From NCBI GenBank assembly GCA_947624255.1, contig CANQJO010000001.1, positions 124,001-188,000 on the forward strand: a stretch of 64,000 nucleotides of DNA, in the 5' to 3' direction. A model generated the notes under the pieces. The model was not told the origin of the DNA. It did not search any database and was given only the letters and a program-made list of their open reading frames with translations. Positions 57,149 to 64,000 of this stretch are shown piece by piece. This DNA comes from an uncultured Ruminococcus sp. GTDB lineage: Bacteria > Bacillota > Clostridia > Oscillospirales > Ruminococcaceae. How positions within the stretch are numbered: the first letter of the stretch is position 1; each line of letters begins with the position of its first letter. The position numbers were made by a program, and so were the translations under genes.

Positions 57149-59683
57149 TCAGCCTTTGAAGACGATCTGTCTCAGCTTTACAAGGTCAAATGTGTCAATA
57201 ACTCCGTCAGAGATCACGTCCGCCGCAGCGTACTGCTCATCATCAAGAGGATCTATGCACATAAGGTGATTTCTCAGCATTACAAGATCGGCAATATTTA
57301 CCTCACTGTCAGCGTTGATATCTCCCACGGCAGGACTTACCTCAGTCTCTTTCGCAAACAGCGCATAGTTCACGCAGTATGCCGATTGTCCGTTGCTGCC
57401 AAGTGTTATTGTATCTCCCTGAGCGAATGTTTTCTTATATACCACGAATGTCACGTCATTGTCACTTGCAAGGGTGAGAGAGGTTTTAGTGGATCCCTCC
57501 ATCCACGTGGGAACGTTCTCAACACGGCTGTCAAGAGCTATGAAAACGTCCATATCCGCACCTGCCTTAAACGAGGCAAGTTCGCCGTCAGAGTTCTTTG
57601 AATCACAGGCAGTTATGAGATACTCGCAGCCGGAAAGCTCATCGGGGACTTCGGTGTAGGTGAACGCTCTGTCGCCGAAGATCGTTGCTCCCACACCGGC
57701 ACTATCACCGATTTTCCATGCGGTGGGATATGCGCTGTCATTTACGGTCAGCTCCTTTATAAGTCTGCCGTTCATGGGAACGAATTCCTTTCCGAAAACA
57801 AATCTGTCGATATTAAGCAGATATCCCTCTCCGCCCGTAAATTTGAGATAGAGATCTCCCACGCCTGTGAGCTTGTTTATATTGAATGTTACGTCCTGCC
57901 AATCGGTGAAACCGTTTGTTCCCTCAAAGTGACACACTGCCGCCGGAGTGCCCTCCATGCTGCCGATGTAAAGTTCGATATCGGCTTTATTTCCCGACAG
58001 ACGTGCAGTAAAACTGCGTGCGCCGTCTTCAAAATCGACAGCATAGAACATGAGATGATCGCCGTTTTCGATAAATCCAACGTTCTGACCGCCGTCTGCC
58101 ATGTCCTCCGCTACGATGCCGCTCTGATCGGAGTAATTCTCAGCTTCGATGTTTTCAAATGCGGAAACAGGATCAATATGCTTTTCCGGAGAGAGCGTGA
58201 CAACACCTGCCGGGAACGAATCAACGGTAAGGTCGTTGATGTAGTATTCGATGTTGGTATATCCCTGACCGCAGTAGTCGCCGTTTGTATCGGTGGGATC
58301 ATTGGGATCGAGTCCTCTTATAAGCTCCCAGTCGTCAGCCATGCCGTCATTGTCGCTGTCGGTGATAGTTTTTGTGAGGACAGCATCGGGGTACTTATAA
58401 TTCACACTGCACTGTATCTGATATTTGTCGATATTGGCTTTCTGCTCTGATGTAGCATCATCGTATGAGGCAGTTCCGCTGTGATATCCTGTTCCGGTCT
58501 GTGCCTCATATGCCGACTGCTTATCAACGTCTGTCCGCAGCTCCGGAGATATGCCGTTTCCTGCGAAGCTGAGAACGTGCTCATATGAAGCTTCTGCGCT
58601 TTCAGCCGTATCAGCGGTGGAGACATTAACGCCGTTGACGATCGTCTGAAATGAGGTACTGCTTTTCAGCGAATCCTTTGTGATGCCAAGCCCGTCCTTT
58701 ACAGTGATGCCGTTCCAGTTGTCGTATGTCACATCATCATATATTGAGCCGTCCTTGTTGAGCATACGGTTTCCTTTGAGATAGATGCCGAAATTCTGCG
58801 GAGAGGTACTGCTGTCAACGTCCACATAATGCTTGCCGCCTGTAGTGCCGTTGCCCATTTTGAGCGTATTGTTGGTATAGTTGAGATGTCCTATAGTGCC
58901 GTAGGCGGTCTGGTATGCCCAGTTATAGATAACGTTGTTGGTGAAATCGGCAGTCTCTGTGCCTACGACCTTGCCACGGATATTGCGTGAAACGTTATGG
59001 ACTATGAGGTTATGGTCGAAGGTGCTGTATCCCTTGCCCATCATAAGACCGAAGCCGTGTATTCCCTTGCTGTGACCGCCCCATGAATCCGCAGGACCTA
59101 TCACCGAATACTGAACGGTGTAATACTCGTTGTTGGAGTATAATCCCCACTGCTCATCGGTCGTCCAGCTCATGGAGCAGTGGTCAATTATTGAATTTGA
59201 ACCCTTTGCTCCGCCCCATGCATCGTTTCCGCTGCTTGTTGCGGCATAAGGTCCGGGACGGGAGCTTATATACCGGCAGATGATATTATCACCCGACATA
59301 CCGAGTTTGTAATTTTTGAGAGTTATTCCCGACCCTCCGGGAGCTGTCTGTCCGGCAATGGTGATATTGCTTTGGACAAGTATATTGCTTTTCAGCTCGA
59401 TAGTACCGCTCACATCAAAAACGACAATGCGGTTTGATTTGCTCACAGCATCACGGAACGATCCTGCACCGCTGTCGTTGAGATTTGTTACGTGAACGAC
59501 TTCTCCGCCTCTGCCGCCGGTGGAGTACATACCTCCTCCCACAGCGCCGGGGAACGCAGGTACTGCCGCCGATGCAGCGATCGCTGTTTTTGGAGTCTCA
59601 ACGCCGCCTGAAAGGGCAGATGTACATGAGACTGCGGTGACAATGCCTGTCAGTGCAGCACAGATCTTCTTCATATTTATCAT
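57149..59683 (-). CDS. Secreted pectate lyase-like enzyme with CBM6-like module and dockerin
   Basis: An 844-residue exported enzyme. Signal peptide about residues 1-38; right-handed beta-helix of pectate lyase type about 40-460 (FPGAVGGGMYSTGGRGGEVV, NSIIDHCSMSWTTDEQW, FTNNVIYNW); a calcium-binding-like DSDNDGMADDWE segment near 445; a CBM6-like module about 510-640 (IEAENYSDQSG); a further beta-rich module about 645-775 of the type seen in pectin-lyase enzymes; dockerin about 785-844 (VGDINADSEVNIADLVMLRN and VISDGVIDTFDLVKLRQIV). The first ATG has GGAGG 7 nt upstream. Cellulosomal pectin or rhamnogalacturonan breakdown is likely; exact substrate uncertain. Confidence 0.9.
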   Translation of the reverse strand: MINMKKICAALTGIVTAVSCTSALSGGVETPKTAIAASAAVPAFPGAVGGGMYSTGGRGGEVVHVTNLNDSGAGSFRDAVSKSNRIVVFDVSGTIELKSNILVQSNITIAGQTAPGGSGITLKNYKLGMSGDNIICRYISSRPGPYAATSSGNDAWGGAKGSNSIIDHCSMSWTTDEQWGLYSNNEYYTVQYSVIGPADSWGGHSKGIHGFGLMMGKGYSTFDHNLIVHNVSRNIRGKVVGTETADFTNNVIYNWAYQTAYGTIGHLNYTNNTLKMGNGTTGGKHYVDVDSSTSPQNFGIYLKGNRMLNKDGSIYDDVTYDNWNGITVKDGLGITKDSLKSSTSFQTIVNGVNVSTADTAESAEASYEHVLSFAGNGISPELRTDVDKQSAYEAQTGTGYHSGTASYDDATSEQKANIDKYQIQCSVNYKYPDAVLTKTITDSDNDGMADDWELIRGLDPNDPTDTNGDYCGQGYTNIEYYINDLTVDSFPAGVVTLSPEKHIDPVSAFENIEAENYSDQSGIVAEDMADGGQNVGFIENGDHLMFYAVDFEDGARSFTARLSGNKADIELYIGSMEGTPAAVCHFEGTNGFTDWQDVTFNINKLTGVGDLYLKFTGGEGYLLNIDRFVFGKEFVPMNGRLIKELTVNDSAYPTAWKIGDSAGVGATIFGDRAFTYTEVPDELSGCEYLITACDSKNSDGELASFKAGADMDVFIALDSRVENVPTWMEGSTKTSLTLASDNDVTFVVYKKTFAQGDTITLGSNGQSAYCVNYALFAKETEVSPAVGDINADSEVNIADLVMLRNHLMCIDPLDDEQYAAADVISDGVIDTFDLVKLRQIVFKG

Positions 59684-59749
59684 TATAGCACCTCCGGTAT
59701 CAAAATTCTAAGTGATCGTAGTGAATGACAAAAATTTGCCGTTTGTTAT

Positions 59750-59778
59750 ATTATACAATATTTTTCACGATATTGCAA
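59750..59778 (-). promoter_or_regulatory. Promoter for the pectate lyase gene
   Basis: Minus-strand TTGCAA (59778-59773) and TATAAT (59755-59750), 17 bp spacing, about 65 nt before the start. Confidence 0.75.
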
Positions 59779-59798
59779 TACTTTTTTGGAAAAAGCTG

Positions 59799-59866
59799 AT
59801 ACTGATCTCACTCTGAAGCCCGGGGAGCTTTGCGAAGATCCTCGGCTTTCAGAGTGAGATCGGTAT
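59799..59866 (+). repeat. Dispersed palindromic element, copy D
   Basis: A 68-bp element, the most symmetrical copy: ATACTGATCTCACTCTGAAG at the left pairs with CTTTCAGAGTGAGATCGGTA at the right, core TTTGCGAAGATCC. It is directly followed by the terminator of the leftward ABC operon. Confidence 0.88.
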
Positions 59867-59867
59867 G

Positions 59868-59900
59868 AAAAAGCTCCGGATATTTCACCGGAGCTTTTTG
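59868..59900. terminator. Terminator at the end of the ABC/DUF4340 operon
   Basis: AAAAAGCTCCGG (59868-59879) pairs with CCGGAGCTTTTT (59888-59899). Both strands have T-runs; leftward it ends the DUF4340 operon. Confidence 0.85.
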
Positions 59901-59901
59901 T

Positions 59902-61281
59902 TTATTCGGATATTCCGACTGATTTAAGAAATGTCTCTCTGAAATATGCTACGCTGTTTTTGCCGGAGAGCTTTTTCTCGTCCATGAGCATTCCTGTGTA
60001 TTCATCGTCAATGAAAATATAGCACTGACCGTTTCCGGCAGAGGTGAGCTGATATTTTTTCGGTTTTCCGTCAGCATCATAGAATACCGCCGTAAGAAGC
60101 GGATCGGTAAGCTTAGGAGTTACATCTATATTGACATCTGTCACTGTCACATTCGAGATCGAGTTAAAGAAATTCCGGAAGGCTATCGTTTTGTCGCTGT
60201 CGGAGAGCTCTATGGCTGCTCCGCTGCGTTCAAGCTTTCCGCCTGACAGATCTATCTTGTATGATTCGTCCGCATCTCCGCAGATATAGTCAAGACCGGT
60301 GGCAGAGTTGATATCGGAGAGCGTCAGCGATTTCAGGATAAAGTCAATAGGCGATTTTTTGATAAATGCCACATCGTATGTGTAGAATTTTGCTGCCTGA
60401 CCGTCCGGCATCAGCACATGAGTGTAAACGCCGTCAGGATCAATAGTATCATTGAAAAGCAGCTTCACCTCACTGCCGTCGATCCCCTTGAAGACCGCCT
60501 CTGCAACGGGCTTGTCGAAACCATATTTCGAGAGATCCCGGAGATCTTCCTCCAGCATATCGCTCACGCTCATATCAAGACGTGTCAGCGAGGCAGTGAG
60601 ACTGCTCACGGCTGTCTGATCGAATGTGAGCATGGAGTAAGCCTCCGGAAGTGACCAGGCATCGCTGTCGGGATCGTATTTCAGATCGTAAGCTGTTTTG
60701 CCGTCCCTTTTCACGATTATTTCAGCGATCTCTCTGTCCTCGTAGGGAATGAGAGCTTTTGACTTCATCATGGCTCGCTGTGTTTTGAGGACGCTTCCAT
60801 ACATGAAATCAATGGCATATATTTTGTCTTTTCCGTCAACGGTTATGTAGAAATACTCGCCTGTGGGACTCTGATCGCCCACATTCAGCGCATAGCTGTT
60901 CGTTCCGTCCGAGAGAACAAGTCTTCCGGGAGTGTCAAGACCGTATTTTGCGATATCGTTCTCCTGCGGGTAGCTCGTTTCGGCGGTGAGTGTTGAAACA
61001 TACGTGCATACGTTTATGAAATAATCCTGATCGAGCGGGAATTCTCCCGATTCAAGAGACCATTCCGAACCGTCATAAAGAGCGGTATACGACTGTCCGT
61101 CAAAGGAGATATCTATCCTGTTTATCGAGTCCTGATCAAAGCTGAAAAGCTGATTATCCGCAGTGATCTCAGCCTGCTTTTTATCCTCCTTGTCCTTTTT
61201 GCTTTTGACGGCAAAAAATGAACCGACAGCCGCTGCCGCAGCAATAAGCATCGCCACAAGAATAATTATCGGTTTTTTCAT
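59902..61281 (-). CDS. DUF4340 domain exported protein
   Basis: A 459-residue protein with an N-terminal membrane anchor (residues 3-26) and an extracellular DUF4340 domain pair (NRIDISFDGQSYTALYDGSEW, then AEIIVKRDGKTAYDLKYD). DUF4340 proteins accompany GldG-type ABC exporters and are thought to be their extracellular partner. The start at 61281 shares a base with the GldG stop (TGATG) and has AAAGGAGA 8 nt upstream, which supports it over the start at 61305. Last gene of the operon. Confidence 0.87.
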   Translation of the reverse strand: MKKPIIILVAMLIAAAAAVGSFFAVKSKKDKEDKKQAEITADNQLFSFDQDSINRIDISFDGQSYTALYDGSEWSLESGEFPLDQDYFINVCTYVSTLTAETSYPQENDIAKYGLDTPGRLVLSDGTNSYALNVGDQSPTGEYFYITVDGKDKIYAIDFMYGSVLKTQRAMMKSKALIPYEDREIAEIIVKRDGKTAYDLKYDPDSDAWSLPEAYSMLTFDQTAVSSLTASLTRLDMSVSDMLEEDLRDLSKYGFDKPVAEAVFKGIDGSEVKLLFNDTIDPDGVYTHVLMPDGQAAKFYTYDVAFIKKSPIDFILKSLTLSDINSATGLDYICGDADESYKIDLSGGKLERSGAAIELSDSDKTIAFRNFFNSISNVTVTDVNIDVTPKLTDPLLTAVFYDADGKPKKYQLTSAGNGQCYIFIDDEYTGMLMDEKKLSGKNSVAYFRETFLKSVGISE

Positions 61282-62780
61282 CAGGCATATCTCCTTTTGA
61301 GCCATACAAGTATACCGATCACGAGTACAGCAACGGGGAATACGGCTGTTGCAGCCATAGTCTTCTTTGCCTCGGAGGCATCCTTGAATACCATTGTATC
61401 ATAGGAGTCCATTTTATAGCCGATACCCATTTCAACGTCTATATCTTTGAGCCATGTGTTGGACATGAGAACGAGCATCTGAGAGCCGCTTGTATCCGTG
61501 GTGAATGTATCATCGTCGATCATTTCGGAGCTTCCCACAGCGATGAGTTTTCCGCCGGTGAGCTTGTTGTACGAGTAGAAACCGAAGTCAAGCTCAACAT
61601 CGCTAAGCTCCTCGTCTGCAAATTCGGCAGTTGACTCATCACCGCCCATCGCACGGCTTTTTGTGGAGTACGCACCGTTGCTGTCGGTGACGTTTCTGAT
61701 GATAGATGAGATCTCAAATGACGGAGCGTTATCGTACTGCTCGTCAGGAAGCTGTGCAAATGATCTCGGATTTGATATTCCGGCAGTGCGCTCGTTGAGG
61801 TTTATGAGAATGTTTATGTCGGTGGTGAGATCCTCGGTAAAATCGTCAGTCTTCGGAGGATACTGCACTCTGAAGTATCCCTCGTCCTGTATGGAGTCTT
61901 TATTTTCAAGCTGATTTACCGGCTGAGTTTCGACAACGGTATTATAGTCCATTTCAAGACCGAATTTTTTCAGGATATAGTCGATATTCTCAAATCTGCC
62001 CTTTGTATCGCAGGGATCAATGAGCATTGACATAGAACCGCCCTTGTCAAGGTAATCAACAAGAATATCCTTTTCCTTATCGGTGATATCCGATTTAGGA
62101 GAAACAAGATAGATTATTGCGGTGTCGGCAGGGACAGCTCCTGCTTTGTCGAGTTCCAGATCTGCCGAGGCATAGTTGTTTGCCTTGAGCGATCTTGTGT
62201 ATGTTCTGTATCTTTCGTCAATGCTGTATTCTCCGTGTCCTTGAAGGAAATACACAGTGGGAAGTGAATCGCCTGTGCAGGTCTTTATCGCTCCGGCAAT
62301 GAGTTCCTCACCGGCATATTCAAGAACGTCGTCTGAGTTGGTCTGGAAGAACTTATCAACTGCAATTCGCTTTATCAGCTCACCGCATTTTACAAAAACA
62401 TCGCCCGTTTTAACGGTCAGTGTTCCGGACGGATCAAGCATCTCTACAACATCGGGTTCTTTGTCGGGATCGGTACATCTCACAGTGATATTGCTCCGCT
62501 CATCAAGCTGTGTCAGCGTGTGATAAAGCGGCAGAAGGTTCGGTACAGATTTAAGATCCGTAAGATTCGGATACATAAAGTATACGTCGATCTGCTTGCC
62601 GGAGGTGCTGTCAAGCAGTTCCTTTGTAATATTGTTGAGGGTGTACTTCTTGGCAGGTGTCATATCATAGACCTTATCGTTATAGCTTGCGATCAGATTT
62701 ATGGGAACGGCTACCACCAGCACTAAAATTGCTATCACGATCGAGATGGTTCCCGAAAAATTCAATTTTTTCTTTTTCAT
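61281..62780 (-). CDS. GldG-family ABC exporter auxiliary protein
   Basis: A 499-residue membrane protein: N-terminal helix (residues 8-32), a large extracellular region with the GldG/ABC-auxiliary fold (TPAKKYTLNNITKELLDS, PTVYFLQGHGEYSIDERYRT, VSPKSDITDKEKDILVDYLD) and a C-terminal helix near 475-495. GldG-like proteins form a complex with the GldA ATPase and GldF permease; in Bacteroidetes this serves gliding, in Firmicutes the substrate is unknown. Ends in the DUF4340 start. Confidence 0.88.
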   Translation of the reverse strand: MKKKKLNFSGTISIVIAILVLVVAVPINLIASYNDKVYDMTPAKKYTLNNITKELLDSTSGKQIDVYFMYPNLTDLKSVPNLLPLYHTLTQLDERSNITVRCTDPDKEPDVVEMLDPSGTLTVKTGDVFVKCGELIKRIAVDKFFQTNSDDVLEYAGEELIAGAIKTCTGDSLPTVYFLQGHGEYSIDERYRTYTRSLKANNYASADLELDKAGAVPADTAIIYLVSPKSDITDKEKDILVDYLDKGGSMSMLIDPCDTKGRFENIDYILKKFGLEMDYNTVVETQPVNQLENKDSIQDEGYFRVQYPPKTDDFTEDLTTDINILINLNERTAGISNPRSFAQLPDEQYDNAPSFEISSIIRNVTDSNGAYSTKSRAMGGDESTAEFADEELSDVELDFGFYSYNKLTGGKLIAVGSSEMIDDDTFTTDTSGSQMLVLMSNTWLKDIDVEMGIGYKMDSYDTMVFKDASEAKKTMAATAVFPVAVLVIGILVWLKRRYA

Positions 62781-62786
62781 GTGAGC

Positions 62787-63518
62787 CTACCCCCTCTTCC
62801 AGCGTCTTTTCTCGATGGAGATGTACGTCCATGCAAGAAGTACGATGGTCGCTGTTATGAAGAATACGATGTCGGAAAGCCGTATGAATCCCTGTGAAAA
62901 GTATATAAATCTCGGCTGTGCGGCAAATGAGTACAGCACGGATCGGAGCTTCGGATACTGCGAGATGAATCCCGACTGCGAAAAATCATCAAGAAAGAGA
63001 AACATGAACATTATAAGCTCGCCGATAATTGCGGCAATAATGGAATTCTCGGTAAACGAGGAGATGAGCATTCCGACAGCGATGAACATTGCTCCCCAGA
63101 AGAAGAAACCTATGTAGGCACATATGAGCTGACTGTAAACGACCTCGCCTTTGATCTCGGTGATTATCGGATAAATGACGCTTCCTGCGATCATAAAGAG
63201 GAAAACGGTCATATTTGCAAGGAATTTTGCAATGACAATTTTCAGCACGCTCACGGGAGATGTCATCAGCAGCACTTCAGTGCCGAATTTGCGCTCATCG
63301 GCAAACGTTCTCATAGTGAGTATCGGCAGAAGAAAAATGAAGTAGATGATAGTGTTATAGAAGATCTCGGTGAATGAAAAACGTGCCACATTGTCGGTAA
63401 GGGTGGCGATATCGGTGCTTATCGTGAAGGTGAAAAGCAGCAGAAACAGTGCCGTTATGGTGTAGGCAAAGGGTGTGAAAAAGAACGATTGCAGCTCCTT
63501 TTTATAAATAGGAAGCAT
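62787..63518 (-). CDS. ABC-2 type permease (GldF-like)
   Basis: A 243-residue permease with six hydrophobic helices. It opens LPIYKKELQSFFFTPFAYTI and contains LLPILTMRTFADERKFGTEVLLMTS-type residues typical of ABC-2 permeases for copper or gliding systems (GldF/NosY). It starts 1 nt after the ATPase stop (63520) and is 6 nt from GldG: a tight operon. Confidence 0.9.
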   Translation of the reverse strand: MLPIYKKELQSFFFTPFAYTITALFLLLFTFTISTDIATLTDNVARFSFTEIFYNTIIYFIFLLPILTMRTFADERKFGTEVLLMTSPVSVLKIVIAKFLANMTVFLFMIAGSVIYPIITEIKGEVVYSQLICAYIGFFFWGAMFIAVGMLISSFTENSIIAAIIGELIMFMFLFLDDFSQSGFISQYPKLRSVLYSFAAQPRFIYFSQGFIRLSDIVFFITATIVLLAWTYISIEKRRWKRG

Positions 63519-63519
63519 T

Positions 63520-64000
63520 TTACATCTCCTCCTTTTTGTCGGTGCTTTCCGGCTGAGCGGACTCCTCTGCGGGAGTTATCTCGTCAAGCAGGTCGGAAAG
63601 ACCGTTTTTCTTTACAGGCTTGTTTATAAGCTCAACGAATACTTTTTCAAGATCGGGCTTATCGGTGTATATCTCAAGGATACGCACATTGTTTTTGATA
63701 AGCTCCTCCATGAGCTTTTCTCTGATCGTATCGGCATCGCCGTTCAGCAGCACGGTGAAAGCGTAAATGTCACTGCCCTCATCGTCGATAGAGGTGATCT
63801 CTTTCACACCGTTGATAGTCTCGATAATGTTTGCGCTCCTTGCCTTCTGTCCCTTGACTTTTATATGCAGTATAAGGGAAGAACTGAACGTGGCTTCGAG
63901 ATTTTCAATGGTGTCGATCGCCCTGATATCGCCCTTGTTGATGATAACTACACGGTCGCATACTGCACTCACTTCACTGAGGATATGGGAGCTGAAAATG
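63520..64000 (-). CDS. ABC transporter ATP-binding protein (GldA-like), C-terminal part (cut by window edge)
   Basis: The C-terminal 160 residues of an ABC ATPase running off the right edge. It reads FSSHILSEVSAVCDRVVIIN (the H-loop histidine and following D-loop/region), then the regulatory tail with DKPDLEKVFVELINKPVKK. The Walker A, Walker B and signature motifs lie outside the window. A GTG at 63972 is internal, not the start. It is the first known gene of the operon with GldF, GldG and DUF4340 proteins. Confidence 0.9.
   Translation of the reverse strand, partial: IFSSHILSEVSAVCDRVVIINKGDIRAIDTIENLEATFSSSLILHIKVKGQKARSANIIETINGVKEITSIDDEGSDIYAFTVLLNGDADTIREKLMEELIKNNVRILEIYTDKPDLEKVFVELINKPVKKNGLSDLLDEITPAEESAQPESTDKKEEM

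Noticed and set aside
1..64000. Prophage, insertion sequence or integrated island
   Set aside because: No integrase, transposase, phage structural gene, attachment-site tRNA disruption or abrupt composition change was seen; the tRNAs end in intact CCA followed by a normal terminator.

Overview
The window comes from a low-to-moderate GC Gram-positive anaerobe of the Ruminococcus type (Oscillospiraceae). The evidence is two secreted family 9 glycoside hydrolases and a secreted pectate lyase that all end in type I dockerin modules (cellulosome parts), a Firmicutes gene set (spo0A, rqcP, rnmV, secG-rnr, glmM, typA, tex), strong Shine-Dalgarno sites (AGGAGG) and vegetative promoters that almost all read TTGACA-17 bp-TATAAT. 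I see no phage, insertion sequence, CRISPR array or rRNA. Species assignment is inference.

Layout. 1-10.3 kb: the start of a SpoVB/MurJ-type flippase, an aminotransferase, trpS, the mazG-hup-rqcP cluster, a lipoprotein, tspO, spo0A, a penicillin-binding transpeptidase, and a leftward SPFH-ribbon-helix-helix pair. 10.4-23.2 kb: a long rightward run starting at a consensus promoter: alaS, hinT-like, a phosphoribosyltransferase, comEC, holA, rnmV, then an MBOAT acyltransferase-like protein with its SGNH/DHHW partner, an SDR, a membrane protein and a DUF1846 protein. 23.2-29.9 kb: secreted or anchored polysaccharide enzymes (deacetylase, GHL10 lipoprotein, two GH9-dockerin cellulases). 30.0-36.4 kb: rsmE, an acidic membrane-anchored protein, three tRNAs (Pro, Thr, Tyr), a pair of YcxB-like membrane proteins, typA and two lipoproteins. 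36.4-44.7 kb, leftward: lipoprotein, rnr, secG, a Wzz-like protein with a structured leader, intracellular GH43, glmM. 44.7-48.0 kb: alpha/beta hydrolase and tex. 48.0-55.2 kb, leftward: GIY-YIG protein, GH25 lysozyme, a large acidic single-pass protein, proA, proB, a D-2-hydroxyacid dehydrogenase and a small membrane protein. 55.4-64 kb: a beta-CASP ribonuclease, the dockerin-bearing pectate lyase, and a Gld-type ABC exporter operon with a DUF4340 protein that runs off the right edge.

The most unusual signal is non-coding. A 68-71 bp palindromic element is dispersed through intergenic spacers: compact copies near 39.4, 49.4 and 59.8 kb, and an expanded 161 bp copy near 31.9 kb. All share the same inverted ends and the same asymmetric core. 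Other points worth a second look are an MBOAT/SGNH gene pair in which both partners lack the expected catalytic histidine, a ComEC whose metallo-beta-lactamase-like tail has lost its metal motif, near-identical dockerin cassettes in the two neighbouring GH9 genes, and structured untranslated leaders in front of alaS and the Wzz-like gene.

All assignments were made by reading the sequence, without database searches. Function names rest on recognised motifs and family resemblance.
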